A program made the position numbers and the translations under genes. A stretch of DNA of 35,675 bases from an uncultured Eubacteriales bacterium (GTDB taxonomy: Bacteria > Bacillota > Clostridia > Christensenellales > UBA1242). The DNA is taken from contig USNN01000001.1 in the NCBI GenBank assembly GCA_900556185.1, positions 1 through 35,675 of the forward strand, read 5' to 3'. Under the pieces are notes generated by a model. That model was not told where the DNA came from. It was given only the letters and a program-made list of their open reading frames with translations, and did no database searches. How positions within the stretch are numbered: position 1 is the first letter of the stretch; every line of letters begins with the position of its first letter. This document shows positions 8,237-17,834 of this stretch, one piece after another.

Positions 8237-8863
8237 ACTTTTCACCTAAATAGGTCATTGGGTTTACAGGGTTTCCATCTTTATAGGTTTCTAAATGAAT
8301 GTGATTGCCTAGTTTACTTTCACTCATACTAGAGTTAGACGCCGTGCCAATAACGTCACCCTTATTAACGGTTTGACCGACTTTAACGGCAACGTCAGAG
8401 CCAAGCGAAGAATACACCGTAGTTAACCCGTCTGCGTGTTCAATAGTTATAACTGTGCCAGTTAAATTATCATAGTCTATACACCAGCATAACACGCATA
8501 CACATTAGTGTCATCGGTTGCAACAAAATCTACACCAAGGTGAGTTGTCCATTCGCCAAGCGTTTCATTTTTGACAAGTTTGGTTTCTGAATATGTGTGA
8601 CCTAGTGTATAATTTTTTAGCGGAAACTCAAACACAATTTGTTCACTTGCAGTTGCTTGTGATTCTGGCGGATTGGTAGATACGACTTCTGATTGTGGGT
8701 CATCTATCGGAACTTTCTTTTTAGCATTATTAGCTCTTACAATTGCAGTAATACCTAAACTAAGTGCCAAGAAAAACGCACACCCCACAACTAAAAGTGA
8801 ATAACTATTTCTTTTTATAAACCCCTTTATCCTTTTTGATAATGATTGACTATTATTTTTCAT
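8235..8863 (-). pseudogene. SpoIIQ-like M23 (LytM) membrane protein, frameshifted
   Basis: Two overlapping frames, 8863-8477 (128 residues) and 8495-8235 (about 84 residues), are the two halves of one protein. The first gives a cytoplasmic basic start, a transmembrane helix (about 21-43), a linker and the first LytM motif THLGVDF (H108, D112). The second gives the core, YSSL and HIHLE (the HxH motif). The total of about 212 residues, an N-terminal anchor and YSSL in place of the YxHL of ordinary M23 enzymes fit SpoIIQ, the forespore partner of SpoIIIAH. The break is near 8477-8495, after GTGTATAG; comparison with M23 domains suggests a few codons are also missing. The ATG at 8863 has an AAAGGAG site. 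It may be a real mutation or a consensus error. Confidence 0.75.
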
Positions 8864-8924
8864 AACGAACTCCTTTAAATTTCTAAACTAATGATAACCG
8901 CCGTTCGTTATTTTATACACACCA

Positions 8925-8959
8925 AATAAAAAAAGTAGGCAAAATTATTTACCTACTTT
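8925..8959 (-). terminator. terminator of the flippase-like gene
   Basis: On the minus strand AAAGTAGG (8959-8952) pairs with CCTACTTT (8939-8932) and is followed by a T-rich run. The last codons of the gene lie in the stem and loop. Confidence 0.7.
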
Positions 8960-10018
8960 AATTTCTTGGACTTTCCTTTTAAAGCAACTGGCTAGCAAGT
9001 TGGTTATGCTTAAAATAAAGCCTTGAATAATTGTCATATAATAACTTGCAAATCTCCAAATTAAAAATCCCCACACCACAAAGTTTGGTCCTATAATAGA
9101 ACTAAACAAAATAACAAAAGATATTTCCATCATACCCGTGCCCCCAGGCAAAGGAATGTAAGCGGATGCAAAATAACAAATATAATACTTAATTAAACAC
9201 TCACCCCAAAATTCAAAAAAGGCATAGTTAGATGCAAAAGTTATATCGGTAAGCCCAAGGGTTACAAAAAATGGAATAGACGCAAGTGCAAGCACCTCAA
9301 CTATAACTAACACAACAGATAATAATAATGTAACCATATGTCGCTTTAGATAGTCTATACTACTTCTATACTCGCTAACTTGGTTAATAATTTTTTTGTA
9401 TGCTGTGCGGTAGTTTTTAAATATGTGCAACTTATAGCCCACTTTAACCATAGTTCGGGCTAAACTTCGCCCCACAACCTTGCTGTTTGCAATAATAAAC
9501 ATAGCAAGAAAATACAAGGTATTTAATATAAGCCCAATGTACGCTAAAATTTCTAATATGCCAATTAAAATGTTAATAAATCCATTTCCGCCCGTAATGT
9601 TTGGAATATGCACCACAAACAAAAATATAGATACAAAAATAGTAGCAAAATTTATAAGCGTAACCCTAATTATAGGAATACTGGTTGCAACGCCGGGTGA
9701 AACCTTGTGTTGAGATAAATACACAATTTGTGCAGGTTGCCCGCCAAGGTTTAGTGGCGTAATGGCTTCGTAATATTTTCCAAGACTACTTGCCTGATAC
9801 GACACCCCAAACCTAAACTTTTTCGTTGTTGTTTTTAAAATTAGGGCAATTAGCAGAGTATCTGCAACCGTAACAATAATAAAGCATAAAATTGTCCACC
9901 ACAAATAATTAAGCCTGCCACCTTGAACATCAATAAGATTAGATAAACTTGCATCGTCCGCACTCTTAATTAGGTTAGACGCTAAAATATACACTAAAAA
10001 TAGGTTAACAAAAAGCAA
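8945..10018 (-). CDS. flippase-like membrane protein (LPG synthase TM region family), 5' end disrupted
   Basis: This polytopic protein has about eight transmembrane helices and the two signatures of the lysylphosphatidylglycerol synthase TM/UPF0104 (YbhN/AglD-like) family: a YYEAITPLNLGGQPAQ segment in the first half and YIPLPGGTGMMEIS in the second. Family members move lipids or lipid-linked sugars across membranes. The only possible start is the TTG at 10018, without ribosome site and inside what should be the first transmembrane helix. The frame stays open upstream to a stop at 10127-10129, coding a charged stretch (KEKLDEIVKEKLEEV) that looks like the real cytoplasmic N-terminus. The true start therefore seems to have been lost at the junction with mobile-element remnants. 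Expression of a working protein is doubtful. Confidence 0.75.
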   Translation of the reverse strand: MLFVNLFLVYILASNLIKSADDASLSNLIDVQGGRLNYLWWTILCFIIVTVADTLLIALILKTTTKKFRFGVSYQASSLGKYYEAITPLNLGGQPAQIVYLSQHKVSPGVATSIPIIRVTLINFATIFVSIFLFVVHIPNITGGNGFINILIGILEILAYIGLILNTLYFLAMFIIANSKVVGRSLARTMVKVGYKLHIFKNYRTAYKKIINQVSEYRSSIDYLKRHMVTLLLSVVLVIVEVLALASIPFFVTLGLTDITFASNYAFFEFWGECLIKYYICYFASAYIPLPGGTGMMEISFVILFSSIIGPNFVVWGFLIWRFASYYMTIIQGFILSITNLLASCFKRKVQEIKVGK

Positions 10019-10104
10019 AATGATGCTTGTAATTCGGCTACGGTGCTTTTTGCTTGGCGTGGTCGCACTTGCAACTTCTTCTAGTTTTTCTTTAACAATT
10101 TCAT

Positions 10105-10320
10105 CTAATTTTTCTTTATTATATTTTTACCTAATTCTTCTTGTATCTTTTGTTCTTCTATTTGAGTTTCTTTTTCATAATTATCGACTAGAGCTAGTGC
10201 CAAATGTCTAAAATAATCAATAACACTACCATTATTAAAATCTATTTTTACAAGCATATCTTTTATTTTTGCTTGTTCATTTGTTGGTGCTACTTTTATA
10301 TTTTCTATAATGTTTCCAAT
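10105..10320 (-). pseudogene. C-terminal fragment of an unknown protein
   Basis: A minus-strand frame ends at 10105 with a hydrophilic, helix-rich sequence (for example DYFRHLALALVDNYEKETQ followed by a Glu/Lys/Gln-rich tail) that looks like real coding sequence. Upstream of about 10320 the same frame runs antisense to the integrase fragment and loses that character. I take it as the 3' part of a gene brought in with, or cut by, the mobile element between the flippase gene and gap. Family not recognised. Confidence 0.4.
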
Positions 10321-11009
10321 TTCAAAAATATGCGAATTAAACTTAAAGACTTGAAACCATATCATATTGAAGTTTTTTATAGAACACTCTATGAAAAATG
10401 AAAGCAAAGACCAGCAATAGAACATTACCACTTTTGCCACAAGCGGAAGAACTACTGCTTAAACAAAAAGCTCTTATTGAAGTCAACAAACAAATGCTTG
10501 GAAAAAGTTATAACAAAAAATATTCGGATTATGTTTGTGTGGATAAGCTTGATAGACTAATTTTGCAAAATAGATTAACTCATAATTTTATAAAAATTAT
10601 TAAACGAAATCAATTAAGACATATTCGTTTTCACAACCTAAGGCACTCTTGTGCAAGTATAATGCTTAAAAATGGTGTTCCTATGAAACAAATACAAGAA
10701 TGGCTTGGTCATGCTAATTTCGGCACAACTGCGAATATTTATAGCCACCTTAACTACACAGCAAAACAAAATTCAGCGAATACAATTTCAAGTGTTTTTA
10801 ATTTTGTGGATAGTAAAGATAAAGTTGCAGAACAACCAAAGCAAGAGGAAAACGACAAGACTGAGAAACTAGAAGAAAAACTTGCAAGACTTGAAGAACA
10901 ATTAAGACAGCAACAAGAAGATGAAGAATATCATGAACTGAAGACACATTATTATAATCTACCAAGTATTGTGGCATTAACCGCAAACTCACGATTATTA
11001 AAATCTTAA
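10309..11009 (+). pseudogene. tyrosine recombinase/integrase with an internal deletion
   Basis: The segment 10309-10401 encodes part of the SAM-like core-binding domain (IKLKDLKPYHIEVFYRTLYE), closed by TGA. The next frame, from ATG 10398, encodes the second half of the catalytic domain: KTSNRTLPLLP, then FHNLRHSC (H79, R82), WLGHANF (H105) and the nucleophile Tyr in NIYSHL (Y115), ending in a Lys/Glu/Gln-rich coil. In intact phage and ICE integrases about 100 residues with the first catalytic Arg lie between these parts. The gene is thus missing its N-terminal arm and its middle, with the two remains out of frame. It is a dead remnant of an integrated element. Confidence 0.85.
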
Positions 11010-11019
11010 GTCAATACCC

Positions 11020-11055
11020 CAAATAAAACCACCGCCAAGGTTATCCCTTAGCGGT
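11020..11055 (-). terminator. terminator of gap
   Basis: On the minus strand ACCGCTAAGG (11055-11046) pairs with CCTTGGCGGT (11040-11031, one G-U pair), followed by GGTTTTATTT. It separates gap from the integrase remnant. Confidence 0.75.
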
Positions 11056-11064
11056 GAAATATTT

Positions 11065-12090
<1,026 letters not shown>

Positions 12091-12112
12091 TTAATAAATA
12101 ATTTATACCATA

Positions 12113-12142
12113 ATTATAAACTTAACCACCGCCAACACGCAA
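12113..12142 (-). promoter_or_regulatory. likely gap promoter
   Basis: Minus strand TTGCGT (12142-12137), 18-base spacer, TATAAT (12118-12113). A second TATAAA-like box lies just downstream, so the exact -10 is uncertain. Confidence 0.45.
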
Positions 12143-12194
12143 CTTTTTTTTAGGTTCTTTTTAATTATTGCCGTCAATAATTTTGTTTATTCAT

Positions 12195-12223
12195 TTGCTA
12201 AAACAAAACACTATGGGTATAAT
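12195..12223 (+). promoter_or_regulatory. promoter of the aldolase gene
   Basis: -35 TTGCTA (12195-12200), 17-base spacer, -10 TATAAT (12218-12223), followed by AAGGAG at 12232-12237 and the ATG at 12244. Confidence 0.7.
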
Positions 12224-12243
12224 TAATACATAAGGAGAATCCT

Positions 12244-13155
12244 ATGTATACAAACACAATAAAAATGTTAAGAGACGCCCGAAAAAATGGCTATGCAATT
12301 GGGGCATATAATATATATAACCTAGAAACAATAAAAGCGGTAGTCGAAGCCGTAAAACAAACCAACACCCCAGTAATATTGCAAGCAAGCGAGTCTGCCA
12401 TTAAATACGCTGGGGCTCAAAACCTTGTAGATATGGTTAAAAATGAAACTAAAGACCTGCCTACCCCAGTGGCATTGCATTTAGACCACGGCAAAGATTT
12501 AAACCTAATTGCCGAATGTATTAAAGCAGGCTTTTCGTCTGTAATGATAGACGCATCTAGCCTAGAATACGAAGAAAATATAAATAAGACCATTAAAGTC
12601 GTTAATATGGCTCACCGCCACAAAATTTCGGTTGAAGCAGAACTTGGAAGATTAAAAGGCACCGAAGATAATGTATCGTCAGACGCACACTACCTAACCG
12701 ACCCAAACCAAGTATTGGACTTCATAAAAAGAACAAAAGTAGATAGCCTAGCAGTTGCAATCGGCACCGCCCACGGCATAAATAAAGGCACTACAACTCC
12801 AAAAATCCATTACGAAATTTTAGCGGAAATTGAAAAACTAATTCCAGCCGACTACCCTTTAGTTTGCCACGGCGCTAGTAGCGTAGACGACACACTAAAA
12901 ACCAACTACCTAAAATCTGGCGGAAAACTAACAAATGCACAAGGTATTAGCCACGAAGACCTTCACAAAATGGCTACCACCACCCCAATATCCAAAATTA
13001 ATGTGGATACAGACCTAAGACTAACCTTCACCGCCACCTTGCGAACAAGTTTTAACGAAAACCCAGAAATTTTTGACCCACGCACTCACCTTAAAAAAGT
13101 TATGCAAGCCCTAACCGACCGAGTAGTCTTTTCCAGCACCAAACTATTCAAATAA
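12244..13155 (+). CDS. fba: class II fructose-bisphosphate aldolase
   Basis: The 303-residue TIM-barrel, zinc-dependent aldolase cleaves fructose-1,6-bisphosphate (tagatose bisphosphate is possible in this family). Visible motifs are LHLDHGKDL with catalytic D81 and zinc ligand H82, SVMIDASSLEYEENI (99-113), VEAELGRLKGTED (130-142), AIGTAHG with H178, and CHGASSV with H209, which replaces the common HGGSG. The C-terminal KINVDTDLR phosphate-binding strand is present. It is divergent from gap, so two glycolytic steps that share a metabolite are coded back to back from one intergenic region. It ends at the bidirectional terminator at 13286-13328. Confidence 0.93.
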   Translation: MYTNTIKMLRDARKNGYAIGAYNIYNLETIKAVVEAVKQTNTPVILQASESAIKYAGAQNLVDMVKNETKDLPTPVALHLDHGKDLNLIAECIKAGFSSVMIDASSLEYEENINKTIKVVNMAHRHKISVEAELGRLKGTEDNVSSDAHYLTDPNQVLDFIKRTKVDSLAVAIGTAHGINKGTTTPKIHYEILAEIEKLIPADYPLVCHGASSVDDTLKTNYLKSGGKLTNAQGISHEDLHKMATTTPISKINVDTDLRLTFTATLRTSFNENPEIFDPRTHLKKVMQALTDRVVFSSTKLFK

Positions 13156-13285
13156 TCTCTCGCCCTTGACTATTCTCCTAAATTCACCCCAAACTAAAAA
13201 CTATCATATATTCAAAAACTCAAAATCATAAAATTTTTCAAGCGAAAGCCAGTTGAAAGTCATTGTAATAATTTATTACAAACAA

Positions 13286-13328
13286 TAAAAAACTCTTTAC
13301 CCCATCTTCAGGTAAAGAGTTTTAATTT
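13286..13328. terminator. bidirectional terminator between fba and the DUF308 gene
   Basis: AACTCTTTACC (13291-13301) pairs with GGTAAAGAGTT (13311-13321). An A run precedes it and TTTTAATTTT follows it, so it can work for both convergent genes. Confidence 0.85.
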
Positions 13329-13903
13329 TAATTGTCTAAATATTCACTTACAGATTTAACAAATTGTTTTTTAGCCTTGGTTACTTTCACACTAAATACA
13401 ATTGTGGTAACAAGTTTTCTAACGCCATCAATAATTAGCGACACACCAGCAAACACCATAACACTCTCAAAATTAGAGAACATAACCATCACGCCAAGAA
13501 TCGCAGTAATTATAGACAAAATCATTAAAATAATGCCGTCATAGACCTTAGCTTTTAATAGATACGCACTATCACAAATAGAACTAATAGAGTCAATAAC
13601 AATAATTAACCCAAACACAATAGTTAGTATCGCTTGAATAGATTTTGGGTAAATAAGCGTGAATATTCCAAGCACAAGCATAACAATGCTAATAACTAAA
13701 ATGTGGTCAGACAAAAATCTATCATACATAAAATATCTAACACAAGACACAAGCCCAGCAACAATTAGCATAATGCCAAATACAGTAATGGTAACATCAC
13801 CAGCCTTGCTTGGTAACACTACATATAAAACACCAACCGCAAGCATAAGTATAGATAAAATAATGCTATCCCACTTAATCTTTTTAAACAAATTTGTTTC
13901 CAT
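13328..13903 (-). CDS. DUF308/HdeD-like membrane protein
   Basis: The product of 191 residues has six closely packed hydrophobic helices in three similar hairpins, the pattern of DUF308/HdeD family proteins, plus a basic C-terminal tail. The start chosen is the ATG at 13903, with GGAGG upstream. The open frame extends to 13969, but that part lies across the promoter (13929-13957), so it is not translated. HdeD is acid-stress linked in enterobacteria; in Gram-positives the role of the family is not known. Single gene. Confidence 0.82.
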   Translation of the reverse strand: METNLFKKIKWDSIILSILMLAVGVLYVVLPSKAGDVTITVFGIMLIVAGLVSCVRYFMYDRFLSDHILVISIVMLVLGIFTLIYPKSIQAILTIVFGLIIVIDSISSICDSAYLLKAKVYDGIILMILSIITAILGVMVMFSNFESVMVFAGVSLIIDGVRKLVTTIVFSVKVTKAKKQFVKSVSEYLDN

Positions 13904-13928
13904 ATATACCTCCATTATTATACTTATT

Positions 13929-13957
13929 ATTTTACCACCAGTTTGTTTTATTCGCAA
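13929..13957 (-). promoter_or_regulatory. promoter of the DUF308 gene
   Basis: Minus strand TTGCGA (13957-13952), 17-base spacer, TAAAAT (13934-13929), upstream of GGAGG and the ATG at 13903. Confidence 0.6.
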
Positions 13958-14094
13958 AACAATCAACAAACAAAATGCACCAAACCTTAAACAATTATAC
14001 AGAAATATTAAACTTGTCTATTATTTGCCAATTTTAAATTTGGCGAAATCGACATCAACACGCCAACCAAACTGACTTACTTTTAACGCCTCTC

Positions 14095-14123
14095 TTGACA
14101 CAACCATCGCTTCATAGTATAAT
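14095..14123 (+). promoter_or_regulatory. consensus promoter of the orphan gene at 14157
   Basis: Perfect -35 TTGACA (14095-14100), exactly 17 bases, perfect -10 TATAAT (14118-14123). Confidence 0.9.
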
Positions 14124-14156
14124 AAACTAACTAAAGGGTAAAGGGGTAAATTTTTT

Positions 14157-14627
14157 ATGAAAAAAGCAAAACTACTATCAGAACATAACTCAAAAGGAGA
14201 ACTTATTGTTGAGCATACTGTTGCAAATCTGGTCACATTCACCGACATATTGCTAGAATACACACAAGACGAAGAACAAGAAGACAACTTGCTAGCCTTT
14301 CGTTCCACGCTATTAAACATATTCAGAGAACACAATAAAAACAAACGAGCCTACCATGTGGCAGAAATGACAGAGATGTTTCCAGAACTATCTCGCTACG
14401 AAATGGAGTTTAAAACCATTTTATACACCCACCGTGATGACAAAATGAGTTTGCGACAAAAACTTAACTACAATAAACTTGTGTCAGATAACAATAAATC
14501 ACTAAAAACCTACGAAGCGATGGACGACTCAGTTAATAACCTATACGACCATTTTAAATTTATAATCATCAAAAATGGTTACGAAAACACCACCGACAAC
14601 TTCCCACCAGAGTTCGATGACAACTAA
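14157..14627 (+). CDS. small soluble protein of unknown function
   Basis: The 156-residue product is charged, helix-rich and soluble, without signal peptide, membrane segment or any motif I recognise. A consensus promoter, an AAGGGG ribosome site about 10 bases from the ATG and a strong bidirectional terminator downstream mark it as a real, probably constitutively transcribed, single gene. The small gene at 7812 has the same arrangement, but the two proteins do not look alike. Confidence 0.82.
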   Translation: MKKAKLLSEHNSKGELIVEHTVANLVTFTDILLEYTQDEEQEDNLLAFRSTLLNIFREHNKNKRAYHVAEMTEMFPELSRYEMEFKTILYTHRDDKMSLRQKLNYNKLVSDNNKSLKTYEAMDDSVNNLYDHFKFIIIKNGYENTTDNFPPEFDDN

Positions 14628-14666
14628 ACTCTCAAGCCTAAAATAACAAAATAAAATTTTTTTCAA

Positions 14667-14720
14667 AACAAAAAACATATTGAACCAAAACAATTTCGTT
14701 CAATATGTTTTTATTTTTTA
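14667..14720. terminator. bidirectional terminator between the orphan gene and the polysaccharide operon
   Basis: AAAACATATTGAAC (14672-14685) pairs perfectly with GTTCAATATGTTTT (14698-14711), with an A run before and a T run after. It ends both the plus-strand gene and the long minus-strand operon. Confidence 0.9.
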
Positions 14721-14721
14721 A

Positions 14722-16524
14722 TTAATTGTCTTTATCGTCGGTCGTTGCGTCATCGCTCGCTATTTTAATATCTTTATTCTCAGAAACAACGTCTTCACTT
14801 GGCAAAGTTTCAGTTGAGTTATTTTCATCCATTCCTTCGCCTAAAGAATCAATCTCGCCCGCTACCACTTCGTTTTGCAATTCTTCGCCAACAATTTCGG
14901 TAGACTCGCCCGCTAAAACTTCAGCTTCAATAATCGCATTATCTACTGCTTGCTCAATACCCCCACTCATAGCCACCTTATGCTTTCGGTTTTTAAAACT
15001 GCTTATAAGTTCCTTTCCCCATGCAACGCATTGCTTAAACTCTGGCGTCCAGAAATAACACAACAACAGCAACAAATTAGGAACAATAGCACAAACAACA
15101 AACTTAATAAGTAGCCAGCCAATTCCACCACTAGGAATAAGCCCACAAACAAAGTAAGTTAGCGCCCCGCATATAACAGTCGCTAAAAAATACCTTACAA
15201 ATCTAAACCAATAAGTTTTAACTGACATTTTGAAATAATGTTTATATAACATAAGTGGAGAGTAAATAAATGGCACTAACAAACAACTAATCAAAGTACC
15301 CAAAATTACACCAATTGGACCACATAGTTTAACCAATATATAAGACACCACTATATTTAATAATGCTTCTATAATTGGAGCAAATCTATCTTGCCTAAAA
15401 ATACCCGCAGCCGTTTTAAAAGAAACGACCAACTGTCTAGACATATTGGTATAAAAGGTTAAAGCATATACAAGCACAAACCACATATCCCATGTATTTT
15501 GAGCCCCCCAAATGGTTGATATAAATGGATTATACAAACACAATAATGAAATTGCACAAAAACTTATAAGCCAACCATAAATAAAATTTAATTTATTAAA
15601 TATTGTATGAACATAACCTCTGTCATTCGTTGCAATTAGATTGCCGACACTGGCTTGCCCAGCTTCAATTAACATACAAACGACACTTACCAATGAAGTA
15701 TAAATAAGTAAATAATTTGAGAAAATACCCGAAATAACCAAACTACCTATAGCTATTTGCATTATCAGTGTATCTGTTGCATTAAGGGTAACTCCGCCAA
15801 TTTTATGCAAAAACATTGCTTTAGTATTTTTTATAATATCAGTTTTAGTTTGTTTATCTAATTGTACTGCATTCCCTTTTATTTCTGGGAACATTCTTTT
15901 TGTTATAACATATACAGAAACACTTTCAACAACGGCGATAATCAAATTTAGAGATAAATATATGTAATAATTTTTTATTGTCAATAAAACAATAATCTGC
16001 AAGATAGCCAACAATACATTAGTTATTAATGTCAATGTTACTTCAATGTATTGATTTTGACTTGTGTATAACAAAGCCCTTCTATGAGCCATTAAATAAC
16101 TTAAAACAGTACTGCTTAGCGGAATCAAATAAAGAATAACAATATTCAAATTCCCAATTGTGCTAACATCTATTATTTTTGATAAAAACGGGATTAATAG
16201 CAACCCAATACATAAAACAATAACTGCAATAGTAAAATAAAAGCGTTTATATAAATTTAATAACGACTTCAATTTTTCCGTATCGCCTTCTGCCATAGGC
16301 TTATACATACTAAAGACTATTGCACTACCAATTCCAAGTTCAGCCAGCGACAAAATCGTTAAAACATTGGAAAATATACTATTTAACCCTAAGTATTCAA
16401 CACCAAAAACTCTAATAAAAATAGTTCTAACAAAAAACAATAATAACACTTTAACTATGTAAAATATCATTGTCGCTATCATATTTTTTGTTGCTTTATT
16501 GGTTCTTGACCCACTTACATTCAT
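14722..16524 (-). CDS. Wzx-type polysaccharide flippase with acidic tail
   Basis: This 600-residue membrane protein of the MOP superfamily (polysaccharide transporter branch) has about 12-14 transmembrane helices over residues 10-500 and the typical opening with FVRTIFIRVFGVEYLGLNS (residues 33-51). Such proteins flip undecaprenyl-linked oligosaccharide across the membrane. The last 90 residues (about 510-600) are a cytoplasmic, strongly acidic, low-complexity tail not found in most Wzx proteins. It is the last gene of the six-gene operon from capE-like down, 42 bases after the preceding glycosyltransferase, and ends at the terminator at 14667-14720. Confidence 0.87.
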   Translation of the reverse strand: MNVSGSRTNKATKNMIATMIFYIVKVLLLFFVRTIFIRVFGVEYLGLNSIFSNVLTILSLAELGIGSAIVFSMYKPMAEGDTEKLKSLLNLYKRFYFTIAVIVLCIGLLLIPFLSKIIDVSTIGNLNIVILYLIPLSSTVLSYLMAHRRALLYTSQNQYIEVTLTLITNVLLAILQIIVLLTIKNYYIYLSLNLIIAVVESVSVYVITKRMFPEIKGNAVQLDKQTKTDIIKNTKAMFLHKIGGVTLNATDTLIMQIAIGSLVISGIFSNYLLIYTSLVSVVCMLIEAGQASVGNLIATNDRGYVHTIFNKLNFIYGWLISFCAISLLCLYNPFISTIWGAQNTWDMWFVLVYALTFYTNMSRQLVVSFKTAAGIFRQDRFAPIIEALLNIVVSYILVKLCGPIGVILGTLISCLLVPFIYSPLMLYKHYFKMSVKTYWFRFVRYFLATVICGALTYFVCGLIPSGGIGWLLIKFVVCAIVPNLLLLLCYFWTPEFKQCVAWGKELISSFKNRKHKVAMSGGIEQAVDNAIIEAEVLAGESTEIVGEELQNEVVAGEIDSLGEGMDENNSTETLPSEDVVSENKDIKIASDDATTDDKDN

Positions 16525-16566
16525 CAGTTTTTATCACTCCCTAAATTCAGCAAATTAACTGTATAC

Positions 16567-17829
16567 CTAATTATCCATATTTTTCAATATATTAGCATAC
16601 ATATTTTTGCAAATATTCTCTACTCTATATTCAACTAAATTCTCAGTAGCATCTTCAAAATTAAGACAGACATTTTTATTTTTTTCACAAAATGCTTTTA
16701 AATTTTCTATATCTTCGCTTGTATAATTGTTTAAATTAATATTAAAAGCCAATGGATATTTTTTAAAATATTTTAAACTAATATCGTTTTCACTAAAATA
16801 AAAATTAACTATAGGCTTACCATAACTTATATATTCAAACACCTTACTTGGCATTTGATTTGTTATTGTATTACTTAAATTAATTAATATATTGCTATTA
16901 AATAACTTATTCAAGCACACCGAGTGCTCAACCCTGCCAAAATACTTAAACTTTTGATTATCATAATTCACATATTGATTTATTAAATCATTACACCCTT
17001 CACCATATATATGTAATTCATAACTTGCAGGCAATTCTTTAATTATTTCAAACATAATCTGTGGGTTTCTTATATCTTTGTAAAACAACCCCGCATAAGT
17101 CAAAACAATCTTATCCAACTTTTGGTTTAATGCAATATGGTTATTATCATCTTTTTTAAGATTAGGAATTGTAATTTCAATTATTTTGTTATGATACTCT
17201 GGGTTATAGCCTTGTCTCTTATTTTCAGCCATAACACCTTCTATTACAAATATAGTATCTGCAACAGACAATACATTTTCTGCAACTTTCTTTCTATAAT
17301 CAATTTTAGATTTTTTAAGTACCTTATTATACACAAATGGGTCTAAAAATATAGGGAACCATTTTTTTGCTACACCACGCTTAATTAAATTAACCGCCAA
17401 AACCTGCAAAGCAAATGGCGAACTAACACTCATAATAATGTCATAACTGCCACCAACATTTTTTATTTGCTTTGCAATTTTATTATAGTTAACAAGGTCA
17501 AATGAATTGTATTGAGTGTTTATTCGTGTTGGGTGTGTAAGTCTATACAATGTTCCAGCTCCAAACTTAAACAATTTAGGAAAATCTTCCCAGTTCTTAG
17601 CTTTAAACAATTTCCCAAAGCACCTTAACATTTTGTTGTGGTATGTTTTAAACTTAATTACTTTGCTACCATTATAACTATATAAGTCATTACCATCATT
17701 ACATACAAGTTCTGTAAGGACATCCACCTGATTACCTTGTTCCTGCAGGTATTTAATTATTTTTTCAGAGCAAACTGTATTTGCACTACTTTCTGGATAA
17801 TACTTGTCCACTATAAACAATATTTTCAT
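16567..17829 (-). CDS. GT4-like glycosyltransferase
   Basis: The 420-residue protein opens with KILFIVDKYYPESSANTV, the first beta-alpha unit of GT-B enzymes, and has the C-terminal donor-binding region with MPSKVFEYISYGKPIVNF, where a GT4 transferase has its EX7E region. The middle contains ITYAGLFYKDIRNP-like and LHIYGEG strands. It probably adds one sugar to a lipid-linked repeat unit on the cytoplasmic face; donor and acceptor cannot be read from sequence. Start at ATG 17829, 5 bases after the preceding gene's stop, with GAGGAAA upstream. Confidence 0.82.
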   Translation of the reverse strand: MKILFIVDKYYPESSANTVCSEKIIKYLQEQGNQVDVLTELVCNDGNDLYSYNGSKVIKFKTYHNKMLRCFGKLFKAKNWEDFPKLFKFGAGTLYRLTHPTRINTQYNSFDLVNYNKIAKQIKNVGGSYDIIMSVSSPFALQVLAVNLIKRGVAKKWFPIFLDPFVYNKVLKKSKIDYRKKVAENVLSVADTIFVIEGVMAENKRQGYNPEYHNKIIEITIPNLKKDDNNHIALNQKLDKIVLTYAGLFYKDIRNPQIMFEIIKELPASYELHIYGEGCNDLINQYVNYDNQKFKYFGRVEHSVCLNKLFNSNILINLSNTITNQMPSKVFEYISYGKPIVNFYFSENDISLKYFKKYPLAFNINLNNYTSEDIENLKAFCEKNKNVCLNFEDATENLVEYRVENICKNMYANILKNMDN

Positions 17830-17834
17830 AAAAT

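Noticed and set aside
10204..10401. 65-codon plus-strand frame read as a small membrane protein
   Set aside because: Only its last 30 codons look coding, and they belong to the broken integrase; the hydrophobic first part is antisense to a hydrophilic fragment.
14027..14045. Near-palindrome GCCAATTTTAAATTTGGC
   Set aside because: Imperfect and single; too weak to call an operator in AT-rich DNA.
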